A DNA stretch of 64,000 nucleotides from contig NZ_JACHWM010000010.1 of assembly GCF_014191355.1 (NCBI RefSeq), positions 124,001 to 188,000 of the forward strand. The letters are read 5' to 3'. Positions 25,415 to 34,919 of the stretch are shown here, in pieces. The stretch's first letter is position 1. Each line of letters opens with the position of its first letter. The position numbers and the translations under genes were made by a program. Source of the stretch: Methylobacterium sp. R2-1. GTDB taxonomy: Bacteria; Pseudomonadota; Alphaproteobacteria; Rhizobiales; Beijerinckiaceae. The notes under the pieces were generated by a model. The model had not been told where the DNA came from and did no database searches. It saw only the letters and a list, made by a program, of their open reading frames with translations.

Positions 25415-25771
25415 TCAGCCGCCCTCGTACTCGGCCCAGGAATAGGGCGTCTCGAAGATCCGCACGCTGGCGAGCCCCGGGATCGACGGCTTGGCGCGAT
25501 GCCAGATCCAGGCCGCGATATGCTCGGCCGTGGGATTCTCCAGCCCCTCGATCTCGTTGAGGCAATGATGGTCGAGCCGCTCCAGGAGCGGCGCGAAGGC
25601 GCTCTCGATGTCGTAGAAATCGACCACCCAACCGCTCGTCGGGTCGACCGCACCCGCCACCGTCAGCTCCACGCGGTAGGAATGCCCGTGCATGCGGTGG
25701 CAGCGGTGGGTCTCGGGCACGTTCGGCAGGCGGTGGGCCGCCTCGAAGGTGAAGGCCTGGGTGATCTTCAT
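25415..25771 (-). CDS. queD: 6-carboxytetrahydropterin synthase
   Basis: QueD (118 residues) makes 6-carboxytetrahydropterin from dihydroneopterin triphosphate, the first committed step to preQ0. The zinc His are H13, H28 and H30 ([14 protein letters not shown]) and the catalytic Cys is C24 ([10 protein letters not shown]). A Glu in [11 protein letters not shown] ends the chain as usual. ATG at 25771 is chosen over an upstream open frame with no family sequence. It forms an operon with queC. Confidence 0.95.
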   Translation of the reverse strand: MKITQAFTFEAAHRLPNVPETHRCHRMHGHSYRVELTVAGAVDPTSGWVVDFYDIESAFAPLLERLDHHCLNEIEGLENPTAEHIAAWIWHRAKPSIPGLASVRIFETPYSWAEYEGG

Positions 25772-25859
25772 CGCGTGATCTTCACGGAGTCTGGAACGGT
25801 CCCGCCGCGGAAACAGCGGCGGGTTGACGGCGGCCGGCGGGCGCACCGAGATCGTGGAT

Positions 25860-26816
25860 ATGTCACCGCCTTCGATGAAATGCACCCTCTATCCGGTCTT
25901 CGCGGCCGCGAGCCCGCTCGCGGTGATCTACCGCCGCGGCCCCTCGAACCAGACCTGCCTCATCGCCTGGGACCGCTCGGACGATTCGTTCGAGATCGGG
26001 CAATGGTTCAAGGGGGCAGTGAAGCCGTCCTGGGGCGGGCTGTCGCCGAACGGCGAATGGCTCGTGAGCTTCCTCGGAAAGTACAGGGGGCCGTTCGCGA
26101 CCTGGACGGTGCTGTCGCGCCCGCCCTTCCTCACCGCTCTGGCGCTCTGGCCGAAGGGCGACACCTGGAACGGCGGGGGCTTCTTCCTCTCGGACGATAC
26201 CCTCGTGCTGACCCATGGCGAGGGCCCCTACGAGGCCGCACCCGGCTTTTCCGCGCCGCCGGGGCTCACGGTGCTGCCCTTCACGCGCGCGAACGCGCCG
26301 GGGCTGACGGAACGGGCGGAGACCGCCCCGTCTGTGGGCCGCTGGCGGCCGGATCCGGGCCGATCGGGCGGCTGGATCCTCGCCGCTCCGCAGGGGCATG
26401 CCTGCATTACGACGACCAGCGAGATCACGGCCGATCCGCGCCGCTCGCTGCCCGAGAGCGTCCGGCACAGCCTGTGCGCCGGGGGCGGCCCGCCCGTGCC
26501 GTTGCCGGTCTCCGGCTGGGCCGCCTTCGACGGCAACGGCGACCTGCTGTTCTCGCGCGGCGGCGCGCTGTTCCGGCTGGCGGCCGCGGATATGGCCGGC
26601 ATGGGATCGACGGAAGACCTCCTCGCCCGCACCCGCTGCCTCGCCGATTTCTCCGACCTGCGTTTCCGGCCGCTCACCGCCCCTTACGCCACGCCGGAGG
26701 CGGAGGACGGCTTCGCCCCCACCCTCGACCGGGCGAGTCGCGAGGACCGGCAGCGACGCCGGCAGATGCGCAAGTCCCATGAGGCGATGCGGCGTGCGGC
26801 CGACCGCTCCAGGTGA
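25860..26816 (+). CDS. Hypothetical protein between queD and queE
   Basis: This protein of about 318 residues is on the strand opposite to the que genes. It has repeated beta-rich segments (LIAWDRSDDSFEIGQWFKG, GLSPNGEWLVSFLGKYRGPFATWTVLSRPP, DGNGDLLFSRGGALFRLA) suggestive of a propeller or WD-like fold, and a basic C-terminus (DRQRRRQMRKSHEAMRRAADRSR). I do not recognise a named family. The start is uncertain (25860 or 25875). It ends 4 bp from the queE stop (convergent). No role in preQ0 synthesis is implied. Confidence 0.6.
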   Translation: MSPPSMKCTLYPVFAAASPLAVIYRRGPSNQTCLIAWDRSDDSFEIGQWFKGAVKPSWGGLSPNGEWLVSFLGKYRGPFATWTVLSRPPFLTALALWPKGDTWNGGGFFLSDDTLVLTHGEGPYEAAPGFSAPPGLTVLPFTRANAPGLTERAETAPSVGRWRPDPGRSGGWILAAPQGHACITTTSEITADPRRSLPESVRHSLCAGGGPPVPLPVSGWAAFDGNGDLLFSRGGALFRLAAADMAGMGSTEDLLARTRCLADFSDLRFRPLTAPYATPEAEDGFAPTLDRASREDRQRRRQMRKSHEAMRRAADRSR

Positions 26817-26820
26817 GCGC

Positions 26821-27453
26821 TCACGGAATCCCGATGATCTTGTGCGTCTGCAACGACAGCCGCCAGCGGGCATCCGAGCGGCAATAGGCGACCGCTGCGG
26901 CGGTGTTGGCGGCGGCCTCCGGCCCGTCCATGGGCTGGAGGAAGCGGTGGCGGAAAGGGAGATCCGCGAAGAGCTCGGGGGGGGCCTCGGATTGCGGGAA
27001 GACGAGCTTCAGCTCGTCGCCGGAGGTCTGGACCAGCCTGTTTCCAGCCTTCGGACTCACGCAGATCCAGTCGATGCCGGACGGGGCGGCCAGCGTCCCG
27101 TTGGTCTCCACCGCGACCTCGAAGCCGCGGGCATGGACGGCCGTGATCAACGCCTCGTCGAGCTGGAGCAGGGGCTCGCCGCCGGTGAACACGACGTAGC
27201 GGTTGGCCGCGCCCCCGCTCCAGGTCGCAGCGATCGCGTCTGCCAGTGACTCGGCGGAGGCGAAGCGCCCGCCGCCCTCGCCGTCCATGCCGATGAAATC
27301 GGTGTCGCAGAAGCGGCAGGCGGCGCCCGCTCGGTCCTCTTCGCGACCGGACCAGAGATTGCAGCCGGCAAACCGGCAGAACACCGCCGCGCGCCCCGCC
27401 TGGGCGCCCTCACCCTGAAGTGTGTGGAACAGTTCCTTGACCGCGTAGGACAT
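26821..27453 (-). CDS. queE: 7-carboxy-7-deazaguanine synthase (radical SAM)
   Basis: QueE (210 residues) contracts 6-carboxytetrahydropterin to 7-carboxy-7-deazaguanine. The iron-sulfur Cys follow CX14CX2C (C31, C46, C49 in FAGCNLW and CRFCDTDF), the spacing of the longer QueE subclass rather than CX3CX2C. SAM binding is in VVFTGGEPLLQLDE. N-terminal MSYAVKELFHTLQGEGAQAG is typical. It is separated from queD-queC by one convergent gene. Confidence 0.95.
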   Translation of the reverse strand: MSYAVKELFHTLQGEGAQAGRAAVFCRFAGCNLWSGREEDRAGAACRFCDTDFIGMDGEGGGRFASAESLADAIAATWSGGAANRYVVFTGGEPLLQLDEALITAVHARGFEVAVETNGTLAAPSGIDWICVSPKAGNRLVQTSGDELKLVFPQSEAPPELFADLPFRHRFLQPMDGPEAAANTAAAVAYCRSDARWRLSLQTHKIIGIP

Positions 27454-27724
27454 CGTCGCGCTTTTCTGCCAGGACCTGCCCTTACCCCCGCGAGGCGTGG
27501 AAGACCAAGCGCTGCACGATTTCCGGGAACGCAACCCCGATCGGCAGCGTAACCGTGGGCAAAACGCCCTGGTCTGCCATGCTCTCGCCACGGAGGGCAC
27601 GTTGATGAACGGATCTCCTCGATCCGACGCTTTCCGGACGCATTCCTCGCAAACGTCCGGGGTCGGCAACGGAATCCCTGCTCCGTGGCGTTCCGCGCCC
27701 TCACACCCTTTCGAGATTGGCCCG

Positions 27725-29197
27725 ATGGTGAACCGTGTTTGGGGACGGCTGATCGGCTCGCTCACCGCGCTCGGCCTGATGGCCGGGGCGGCCTCGGCGG
27801 TGACGGCGCCGATCCTCGTCGTCGATGCCGAGTCCGGCAAGGTGCTCTACAGCCAGGGCGCGACCGACCCCTGGTATCCGGCCTCGATCACCAAGCTGAT
27901 GACCACCTACGTCGCGCTCGACATGGTGCGCCAGGGCAAGGTCTCTCTCGACACGCTGCTCACGATCTCACCCGCCGCCGCCGCCGAGCCGCCCTCGAAG
28001 ATGGGCTTCAAGCCAGGCACGCAGATCACCCTCGACAACGCTCTCAAGATCATCATGGTCAAGTCGGCCAACGACGTGTCCTGGGCGATCGGCGAGGGTC
28101 TCGGCGGTTCCGTCGAGGGCTTCGCCGACATGATGAACGAGACCGCGCACCGGATCGGCATGCGCGAGAGCCGCTGGTACAACCCCAACGGCCTGCCCGA
28201 GCCGCGGCAGTGGACGAGCGCCCGCGACATGGCGATTCTCGCCCGCGCGCTGATGCGCGACTTCCCCAACCAGCAGGGCCTGTTCTCGATCTCGGCGATT
28301 CAGTACGGCAAGGCGGTAATGGCCAACCATAACGGCCTGCTCGGGCGCTATCCGGGGGCCGACGGCATGAAGACCGGCTTCATCTGCTCGGGCGGCTTCA
28401 ACGTGGTGGCGACCGCGACCCGCGGGGGCCGGCGCATCATCACCGTGGTGATGGGCCAGCCGAGCGCGCGCGAGCGCGACATCAAGGCCGCCGACCTGTT
28501 CGATTACGGCTTCGGCCAGTCGGCGGGCTGGACCGCACCGACCCTGGAATCGCTGCCGCCCTCCAGCGTCGGCGCCCCGCCGGACATGCGGCCCTATATC
28601 TGCGACAAGCGCAAGCCGATGCCGGTCGACGAGGGCCCCGGTGCCCTGACCGCGAGCGGCCCCGGCGCTGACAGCGTCACGACGCAGCTCCTCGGCTCGG
28701 CCACGCCCGACGCCTCCAATCTCGCCTTCGCCGCGCTCAGCAATGCCAATGTCCGCGGCCGCACCCTGCCGCCGCGGGCGCCGCTGCAGCCGGTCCCGGT
28801 CTGGATCGGCAGCAGCCCCACCGAGGGCGCGATGGCGCTGGCCCGCGAGGAGCAGGAGGCGCAGGCCGCCAAGCAGGCGGCCAAGCAAGCCGCTCTGGAG
28901 GCCGCCCAGCGCAAGCGCGCCGAGGCCAAGGTGGCCAAGGATGCGGCCAAGCAGGCTGCCTCCGAGAAGGCCGCAAAAGCCCGCGCTGCCGCCGTGACGG
29001 CACCGAAGCCGGCCACGAAGACCGCCGGCAAGGACAAGGGAATGCCGGCCGCAACCAGCGCCTACACCGCTGTCGAGGCCGCGCCGAAGGCGGCGGCAAA
29101 GCCGGCGGCGCACAAGCCGGCCGCGAAGAAGCCCGAGGTGAAGCCCGCCGCCAAGAAGGCGGACAAGCCGGCCAAGGCGAAGAACGACGAGTCGTAA
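27725..29197 (+). CDS. D-alanyl-D-alanine carboxypeptidase (class A PBP5/DacF-like) with Ala/Lys tail
   Basis: The 490-residue product begins with a signal peptide (MVNRVWGRLIGSLTALGLMAGAASA). The three serine-peptidase motifs are visible: SITK (nucleophile Ser), SAN and KTG (MKTGFICSGG). It trims the terminal D-Ala of peptidoglycan stem peptides in the periplasm. Residues about 365-490 are an Ala/Lys/Pro-rich tail (AAKQAAKQAALEAAQRKRAEAKVAKDAAKQAA), coiled-coil-like then disordered, not seen in typical PBP5. The start at 27725 is set by the signal peptide; the open frame extends upstream. Confidence 0.88.
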   Translation: MVNRVWGRLIGSLTALGLMAGAASAVTAPILVVDAESGKVLYSQGATDPWYPASITKLMTTYVALDMVRQGKVSLDTLLTISPAAAAEPPSKMGFKPGTQITLDNALKIIMVKSANDVSWAIGEGLGGSVEGFADMMNETAHRIGMRESRWYNPNGLPEPRQWTSARDMAILARALMRDFPNQQGLFSISAIQYGKAVMANHNGLLGRYPGADGMKTGFICSGGFNVVATATRGGRRIITVVMGQPSARERDIKAADLFDYGFGQSAGWTAPTLESLPPSSVGAPPDMRPYICDKRKPMPVDEGPGALTASGPGADSVTTQLLGSATPDASNLAFAALSNANVRGRTLPPRAPLQPVPVWIGSSPTEGAMALAREEQEAQAAKQAAKQAALEAAQRKRAEAKVAKDAAKQAASEKAAKARAAAVTAPKPATKTAGKDKGMPAATSAYTAVEAAPKAAAKPAAHKPAAKKPEVKPAAKKADKPAKAKNDES

Positions 29198-29375
29198 GGG
29201 GTTTTCGCGGGCGCCCGGCACGCTCATATCGCAGCCGAGACACACTGCGACGTCCGACGCGCCCCTCTCCCTGCTTGCGGGTCGAGGGCTTCATAGCCTT
29301 CTGACCGGAGCATGAAGCGAGGCTTTCGCCGAGGGTGAGGGGCGTGGTGGATCAGACTTCGAAAGCCGTCCCGCC

Positions 29376-30500
29376 ATGTCCCACTCCGAAAAGCACGGCC
29401 GCCCCGACCCGATTCCGCTTACCCTGCTCACGGGCTTCCTCGGTGCGGGCAAGACCACACTGCTGAACCGCCTGCTCGGCGATCCGGCGCTGGCTGACAC
29501 GGTGGTGATCGTCAACGAGTTCGGTGAGGTCGGGCTCGACCACCTGCTGATCGAGACGGTCGATGAGGGGATGATCCTGCTCGGCGCGGGATGCCTCTGC
29601 TGCACCGTGCGCGGCGACCTGATCTCGACGCTCGAAGACCTTCTGCGCCGCCGCGACAACGGCCGCATCAACCCGTTCCGCCGGGTCGTGATCGAGACCA
29701 CGGGACTGGCCGACCCGGCGCCCATCCTCCACGCGCTGATCTACCACCCCTATCTCGCGATCCGCTTCCAGTTGCAGGGCGTGGTGACGGTGGTCGATGC
29801 GGTCAACGGCGCCGGCACCCTCGACGCGCATGGCGAGGCCCTGCGGCAGGCGGCGGTGGCCGACCATCTCGTGGTGACCAAGGCCGACCTGCCCGGCGCC
29901 GAGACGGACGCGCTGACCCGCCGGCTCGCCGCCCTCAATCCGGGCGCGCAGATCCACGGACCCGACGTGCCGGCCGAGCGCCTGCTCGGCGGCCTGTTCG
30001 GCCTCGACGGCCGGGGGGCGAGCAAGGGCGAGGATGTGCGCGCGTGGCTCGGCGCGGAGACTCACGATCACGGCACGGACCACGATCATCACCATGACCA
30101 CGGCCACCATCATCACGATGTGAACCGGCACGACGCGGCGATCCGCGCCTTTCATCTCACCAGCGACGCACCGGTGCCGCGCCCGGCCTTCGAGATGTTC
30201 CTCGACCTGCTGCGCTCGGCCCACGGGCCGAAGCTCCTGCGCCTCAAGGGTCTCGTGGCGCTCGCCGACGATCCCGAACGGCCGGTCGTGGTGCACGGGG
30301 TGCAGCATGTCGTCCACGCGCCGGTAACTCTGCCGGCCTGGCCCGACGCGGACCACCGCTCACGGCTGGTGCTGATCGTGCGCGACCTCGACCCGGCCTT
30401 CGTCCGCCGGATCTGGGATGCCTTTCTGGGCAAGCCGGCCTTGGACACGCCGGACCGGGCGGCGCTCACGGAGAATCCGCTGGCGATTCCGGGGGGATAG
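29376..30500 (+). CDS. CobW/G3E GTPase (metal chaperone type)
   Basis: This 374-residue protein has the P-loop GFLGAGKTT at 20-28, the CxCC metal motif C73LCC76, the G-domain motif TKADL, a His-rich loop (about 231-251: HDHGTDHDHHHDHGHHHH) and a C-terminal CobW_C domain. Family members insert zinc, cobalt or nitrile-hydratase metals using GTP. The metal here is unknown; zinc is plausible because of the His loop. It ends 4 bp before the convergent HPr gene. Confidence 0.9.
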   Translation: MSHSEKHGRPDPIPLTLLTGFLGAGKTTLLNRLLGDPALADTVVIVNEFGEVGLDHLLIETVDEGMILLGAGCLCCTVRGDLISTLEDLLRRRDNGRINPFRRVVIETTGLADPAPILHALIYHPYLAIRFQLQGVVTVVDAVNGAGTLDAHGEALRQAAVADHLVVTKADLPGAETDALTRRLAALNPGAQIHGPDVPAERLLGGLFGLDGRGASKGEDVRAWLGAETHDHGTDHDHHHDHGHHHHDVNRHDAAIRAFHLTSDAPVPRPAFEMFLDLLRSAHGPKLLRLKGLVALADDPERPVVVHGVQHVVHAPVTLPAWPDADHRSRLVLIVRDLDPAFVRRIWDAFLGKPALDTPDRAALTENPLAIPGG

Positions 30501-30504
30501 GCTC

Positions 30505-30828
30505 CTACTCGTCCTCGCCGAACTTGTCGGCGAGCAACGCCTCGATCGCGTCGAGGGCGGCGGTCGCATCGTCGCCCACGGCGACCACGGCGATGGTGGT
30601 GCCCTTGGCCGCGCCCAGCGTCAGCAGGCCCATGATCGATCGTCCGCCGACGGTCTCGCCGCCGCGGGTCACTGTTACGGCGGCGGCAAAGCGCTCCACC
30701 GTCTGCACGAACTTGGCCGAGGCGCGGGCATGCAGGCCGCGACGGTTGATGATCGGCAGGATCCGGACGAGGCCGCCCTCGGGCACCTCCGGCTGCGGCT
30801 CGACCTCGCCGTCCACGCTCTCGCTCAT
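30505..30828 (-). CDS. ptsH: HPr phosphocarrier protein
   Basis: This 107-residue HPr has the active His33 (RRGLHARAS) and the regulatory Ser64 (GRSIMGLL) that HprK phosphorylates. About 18 extra N-terminal residues precede the usual HPr start. It belongs with EIIA (30961) and HprK (31489). In alphaproteobacteria this set is regulatory (nitrogen-type PTS and EnvZ/ChvG-type control) rather than sugar-transporting; no membrane sugar permease is in the window. Confidence 0.93.
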   Translation of the reverse strand: MSESVDGEVEPQPEVPEGGLVRILPIINRRGLHARASAKFVQTVERFAAAVTVTRGGETVGGRSIMGLLTLGAAKGTTIAVVAVGDDATAALDAIEALLADKFGEDE

Positions 30829-30960
30829 CGCTCCTGGCACTCCCTCCCCCGCCGCTCCGGTGCGGACCGGCGACGCGTCAGGGGGCGCCGCTCAGCTTCG
30901 GGAGGACGTGGTTAAGCCGGGAGCGGGGCGAAGAAAAGGCCGTGCGGCGGTGAGACCGGG

Positions 30961-31362
30961 CTACTTGCCCGCAAGAACCCGCGAGGCGACGTTGATATAC
31001 TTGCGGCCCGCTTCCTGAGCGTGGAGGACGGCATCGCCGAGGCTTTCGGCCTCGCGAACGCTGGCGAGCTTGATCAGCATCGGCAGATTGATTCCGGCGA
31101 CCACCTCGACCTGGCCGCCGTTCATACAGGACAGGGCGAGGTTCGACGGCGTACCGCCGAACATGTCGGTGAGAACCACGACGCCCTGACCGGAGTTGAC
31201 CCGACCGACGGCGGACATGATGTCGCCGCGGCGCAGCTCCATATCGTCCTCTGGGCCGATCGTGATCGTCTCGACCTGCTTCTGAGGGCCGACGACATGC
31301 TCCAGAGCGGCCTTGAACTCGGTCGCCAACAGCCCGTGGGTGACGAGCACCATTCCAATCAT
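30961..31362 (-). CDS. PTS EIIA component, mannose-type fold
   Basis: The product (133 residues from ATG 31362) has the EIIA-Man pattern MIGMVLVTHGLLA with the phosphorylated His9 and the LTDMFGGTPSNLAL loop. It would take phosphate from HPr. No EIIB, EIIC or EIID genes lie near. TTG at 31377 would add five residues; ATG 31362 has GGAA 9 bases upstream and is preferred. Confidence 0.9.
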   Translation of the reverse strand: MIGMVLVTHGLLATEFKAALEHVVGPQKQVETITIGPEDDMELRRGDIMSAVGRVNSGQGVVVLTDMFGGTPSNLALSCMNGGQVEVVAGINLPMLIKLASVREAESLGDAVLHAQEAGRKYINVASRVLAGK

Positions 31363-31488
31363 CGAAGCGTGTTCCAACGCCCTGTGAGCGGAGACGCCAT
31401 CTTGTGCAGCGCAAGGTGAAGCGCAAGCGGGTCGCGTCGCTTTTGACTAACGCGACGTCACTACCATGACATGGGCGCGGCAGCCGCG

Positions 31489-32028
31489 CTACACATCGGG
31501 GGCGTCGCCGGGCACGAGAGCCGCCGGGTGCGTCCGCATTACCACGCCGGTCTCAAGCGCCTCGCGAATCAGGTATTCGCGTGGATGGCGCGGTTCAAGG
31601 GCGAGGCGCGGTACTGCGACGCCGAGGAGCAGGGCGGTCTCAAGCGTCTCGGGCAGGCGCTCGGCCTCCGCCACAAGATCGACCACGAGGCGCAACACCG
31701 CGGCCGGCGCGTGGGTCGCGAGACGGCGGATGCCGAGTCCGCGGATCTCGATCAGGCCGGCGAGCGCCGGGTGAGGCCGGGCGACGAGGCGGCCGTGATG
31801 CGCCTCGAGCCGGATGCGGTCGTCGCCGACGAGGCGGCTGTGGCGCCCTTCCAGGAAGAAGCGGTCGAGGAGCGAGAGGCAGAGCGCGGACTTGCCCGAT
31901 CCGGACGGGCCACGGATCAGCACCCCGGCCTCGTCGAGGAGCACGCAGCTCGCGTGCACCGTCCCTTGCACCGTTCCCGCGACCGACTCCCGTGTCGCGT
32001 CCCGTTCGGAGGCACCCGCCCCGCTCAC
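31489..32028 (-). CDS. hprK: HPr kinase/phosphorylase (short alphaproteobacterial form)
   Basis: This 179-residue protein keeps only the C-terminal kinase domain of HprK: Walker A G40-PSGSGKS-A48, the LIEIRGLGIRRL signature and VVDLVAEAERLPE. The N-terminal domain of the Firmicute enzyme is absent, as is usual in alphaproteobacteria. It overlaps the end of chvG by 4 bp. It phosphorylates Ser64 of HPr. A 7 bp inverted repeat GTCGCGT/ACGCGAC occurs downstream at 31431-31456. Confidence 0.92.
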   Translation of the reverse strand: MSGAGASERDATRESVAGTVQGTVHASCVLLDEAGVLIRGPSGSGKSALCLSLLDRFFLEGRHSRLVGDDRIRLEAHHGRLVARPHPALAGLIEIRGLGIRRLATHAPAAVLRLVVDLVAEAERLPETLETALLLGVAVPRLALEPRHPREYLIREALETGVVMRTHPAALVPGDAPDV

Positions 32029-33872
32029 GCGGCGAGGTCGTCGCCGTAGCGGTCGGCCCGGGGGGCCACGGGCAGGCGCACGATGAAGCGGGCGCCGCGC
32101 ACGGTCGGATGCCCCTCCTCGTCGGCCGGGCCGGGGCGGTTCTCGGCGCGGATCGTGCCGCGATGGGCTTGGATGATCTGGCGGGAGATCGACAGGCCGA
32201 GCCCGGAATTCTGGCCGAAGCCCTGTTCCGGCCGGTCGGTGTAGAAGCGCTCGAAGATCCGCTCCAGGGCGTGCTCGGGAATGCCGGGCCCCTCGTCCTC
32301 GACCACGAACTCGACCTCGTTCTTGAGGCGGCGGAGCGCCACCCGCACCTTGGCGCCGGGCGGCGAGAACGAGCGGGCGTTGTCGAGCAGGTTGTTGACG
32401 ACCTGCCCCAAGCGGCTGTCGTGGCCGATGATGCGGAACGGATCCTCGATCTCGGCACCAGGCCGCTCGATGTCGAACTGGATCACCGCAGCGTTGGCCC
32501 GGCGCCGCTCGTTGGCGACCGAGGTCACGGTGGTGAGGAGCTTGCCGAGATCGACGCGGCGCGCCTCGGCGCGGGCGAGCTCCGCATCGAGGCGCGAGGC
32601 GTCGGAGATGTCCGAGATCAGCCGGTCGAGGCGCCTCACGTCGTGCTGGATGATCTGCATCAGCCGGCTGCGCGACTCGTCGGTCTTGGCCAGCGGCAGG
32701 GTCTCGACCGCGCTGCGCAAGGATGTCAGCGGGTTCTTCAGCTCGTGGCTGACATCGGCGGCAAAACTCTCGATGGCATCGAGGCGACGGTAGAGCGCCT
32801 GGGTCATGTCACGCAGCGCCCCCGAGAGATGGCCGATCTCGTCGGTGCGGTTGGTGAAGTCGGGGATCTCTTGGCGCGACTTGATGCCCCGGCGCACCCG
32901 CTCGGCGGCGTCGGCCAGCCGGCGCACCGGCCCGGCGATGGCGCCCGCGAGCAGGATCGACAGCACCAGCATCACGGCGGCCGCGACGAGGAAGACCTGG
33001 AGCAGGCCGAATCGCTCGGAAGCGATCACCCGGTCGATGTCGCCGCCCTGCGTCGAGACCATCAGCACGCCGCGCACCGAGCCCGCCCGCTGGATCGGCA
33101 CCGCCACCGAGACGATGGTCTCGCCGCGCTCGTTGCGCCGGGAGATCGTCCCGCGCGAGCCCTTGAGCGCCGCCTGGACCTCGCGGAAGGCGCGCCCGTC
33201 CTGCGGACCCGCGTCCTCCTGGGCCGAGCGCTCGCTGACGACGAGGCCGAGGATGCGGGTGCCGACGAAGTCCCAGATCCGCTCCAGCACATTGGGCTTG
33301 GGCGGCTTCACCACGGTGTCACTGCGGGCGATGTCGCCGCGGGCGTAGAGCGAGCGGGTGTCGAACAGCAGGCTGCCCTCCCGGTCGTAGACCCGGGCAC
33401 GGTTGCCGGTCGGCGTCACGAGGCGGCGCAGCAGGGGCGCGACCTTCTCGGGGTTGAGCGAGAAGGCGAGCGAGGCGGGGTCATCGTCGAGATCCCGGCC
33501 CTCGCCGGCCTGCTGCTGCAAAAGCTTGTCGGGATCGACACGGATCGTGTCGGTATCGACGGAGGCCTGGGCGGCGATGGCACCGGCGATGATGTCGCCC
33601 TGGATCAGCAGGCTCTGCACCCGGGCCTGGATCAGCCCCTGGCGGAACTGGTTCAGGTAGAGGAAGCCGAACAGGAGGACGATCAAGCCGACGAGGTTGA
33701 GCACCACGATGCGGCGCGTCAGGCTCGACGAGGCGCGCTGGCCGACCGCGTTCCAGAGGTCGCGCGGCCAGGTCAGCGGCGGGCGGATGAGGGAGCCCAC
33801 GAGCCGGGCGAGGACGCCGCGGCGGGGGTGGGCCTCATCGGAATCGGGCTGGCGGGAGAGCGGGGCGAGCAT
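32025..33872 (-). CDS. chvG: ChvG-type sensor histidine kinase
   Basis: This kinase of about 615 residues has an N-terminal span, a large periplasmic sensor region, a second span (VFLVAAAVMLVLSILLAG), HAMP, then VSHELKNPLTSLRS with the phosphorylated His, and the ATPase boxes NLLDNA, GPGIP and GLGLSI. It senses envelope or acid stress and, in related bacteria, pairs with ChvI. ATG 33872 is chosen; a GTG at 33929 would overlap chvI. The conserved order chvI-chvG-hprK-EIIA-HPr is present. Confidence 0.9.
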   Translation of the reverse strand: MLAPLSRQPDSDEAHPRRGVLARLVGSLIRPPLTWPRDLWNAVGQRASSSLTRRIVVLNLVGLIVLLFGFLYLNQFRQGLIQARVQSLLIQGDIIAGAIAAQASVDTDTIRVDPDKLLQQQAGEGRDLDDDPASLAFSLNPEKVAPLLRRLVTPTGNRARVYDREGSLLFDTRSLYARGDIARSDTVVKPPKPNVLERIWDFVGTRILGLVVSERSAQEDAGPQDGRAFREVQAALKGSRGTISRRNERGETIVSVAVPIQRAGSVRGVLMVSTQGGDIDRVIASERFGLLQVFLVAAAVMLVLSILLAGAIAGPVRRLADAAERVRRGIKSRQEIPDFTNRTDEIGHLSGALRDMTQALYRRLDAIESFAADVSHELKNPLTSLRSAVETLPLAKTDESRSRLMQIIQHDVRRLDRLISDISDASRLDAELARAEARRVDLGKLLTTVTSVANERRRANAAVIQFDIERPGAEIEDPFRIIGHDSRLGQVVNNLLDNARSFSPPGAKVRVALRRLKNEVEFVVEDEGPGIPEHALERIFERFYTDRPEQGFGQNSGLGLSISRQIIQAHRGTIRAENRPGPADEEGHPTVRGARFIVRLPVAPRADRYGDDLAA

Positions 33873-33900
33873 CGACGGGCGGGACCGCGGGAAAATCGCC

Positions 33901-34614
33901 TCAACCCTCCTTGAACCGGTAGCCGACACCGTAGAGCGTCTCGATCATATCGAAGCTCTGGTCCGTCACCTTGAACTTCTTGCGCAATCGCTTGATGTGG
34001 CTGTCGATGGTGCGGTCGTCGACGTAGACCTGATCGTCGTAGGCCGCGTCCATCAGGGCGTTTCGGCTCTTCACGACGCCGGGGCGCTGGGCCAGCGCCT
34101 GGAGGATCAGGAACTCCGTGACGGTGAGCGTCACCGGCTCGCCCTTCCAGGTGCAGGTGTGGCGCTCGGGGTCCATCATGAGTTGGCCGCGTTCGAGCGA
34201 TCGGGCAGCGGCGTCGGCCTCGCGGGCGGCAGCGCCCGGCGAGGCGTCCTTCGGTGCGAAGCGGCGCAGCACCGCCTTGACCCGCTCCACCAGCAGGCGC
34301 TGCGAGAACGGCTTATGGATGAAGTCGTCCGCGCCCATCTTGAGGCCGAACAGCTCGTCGATCTCCTCGTCCTTCGAGGTGAGGAAGATCACGGGAAGGT
34401 CCGATTTCTGCCGCAGGCGTCTGAGAAGCTCCATTCCGTCCATGCGCGGCATCTTGATGTCGAAGATGGCGAGATCGGGCGGGGAGTGACGCAGACCGTC
34501 GAGCGCCGAGGCGCCGTCGGTGTAGGTCTGGATGCGGTAGCCCTCGGTCTCCAGCGCGATCGAGACGGAGGTCAGGATGTTGCGGTCGTCGTCGACGAGG
34601 GCGATCGTGGGCAT
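33901..34614 (-). CDS. chvI: ChvI-type response regulator
   Basis: This 237-residue OmpR/PhoB-family regulator has receiver acidic residues, phosphoacceptor Asp52 ([13 protein letters not shown]), the TSK signature ([28 protein letters not shown]) and a C-terminal winged helix ([22 protein letters not shown]). It partners with ChvG encoded immediately downstream. AGGGAA precedes the ATG at 34614. Likely targets are envelope and acid-response genes. Confidence 0.92.
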   Translation of the reverse strand: MPTIALVDDDRNILTSVSIALETEGYRIQTYTDGASALDGLRHSPPDLAIFDIKMPRMDGMELLRRLRQKSDLPVIFLTSKDEEIDELFGLKMGADDFIHKPFSQRLLVERVKAVLRRFAPKDASPGAAAREADAAARSLERGQLMMDPERHTCTWKGEPVTLTVTEFLILQALAQRPGVVKSRNALMDAAYDDQVYVDDRTIDSHIKRLRKKFKVTDQSFDMIETLYGVGYRFKEG

Positions 34615-34919
34615 GCAGTTTCCCTGACTTGACGGCGCGCGCGCCGCCCCTGGCGCGTCGTTTTGCGGGCCCGCAACGGCCGTGCAGCGCCCCGCAAATC
34701 GGGGACCGCCGGCCGTGCGGTGGGTCTCGTCCTTTACGACCATCGTTCGAAAAAAGCGAGCGGCAGTCTAAGCTTGGCCGTGTCGACCGGCTCGGCGGAG
34801 AGGCTCTGGGGGAGGAAATAGGGTGGACAACGCGCCGCGCCCGGCCGTGCCTCCGGCTCTTCTGTGCAGACCACGCACCGCGCTATGCTCGTCTCCGAAA
34901 TCCGAAGAGGATCGTTTTA

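Noticed and set aside
31431..31456. GTCGCGT/ACGCGAC inverted repeat between hprK and EIIA
   Set aside because: Short arms over a 12-base loop, no T-run and no regulator match; could be chance, not annotated as a separate feature.
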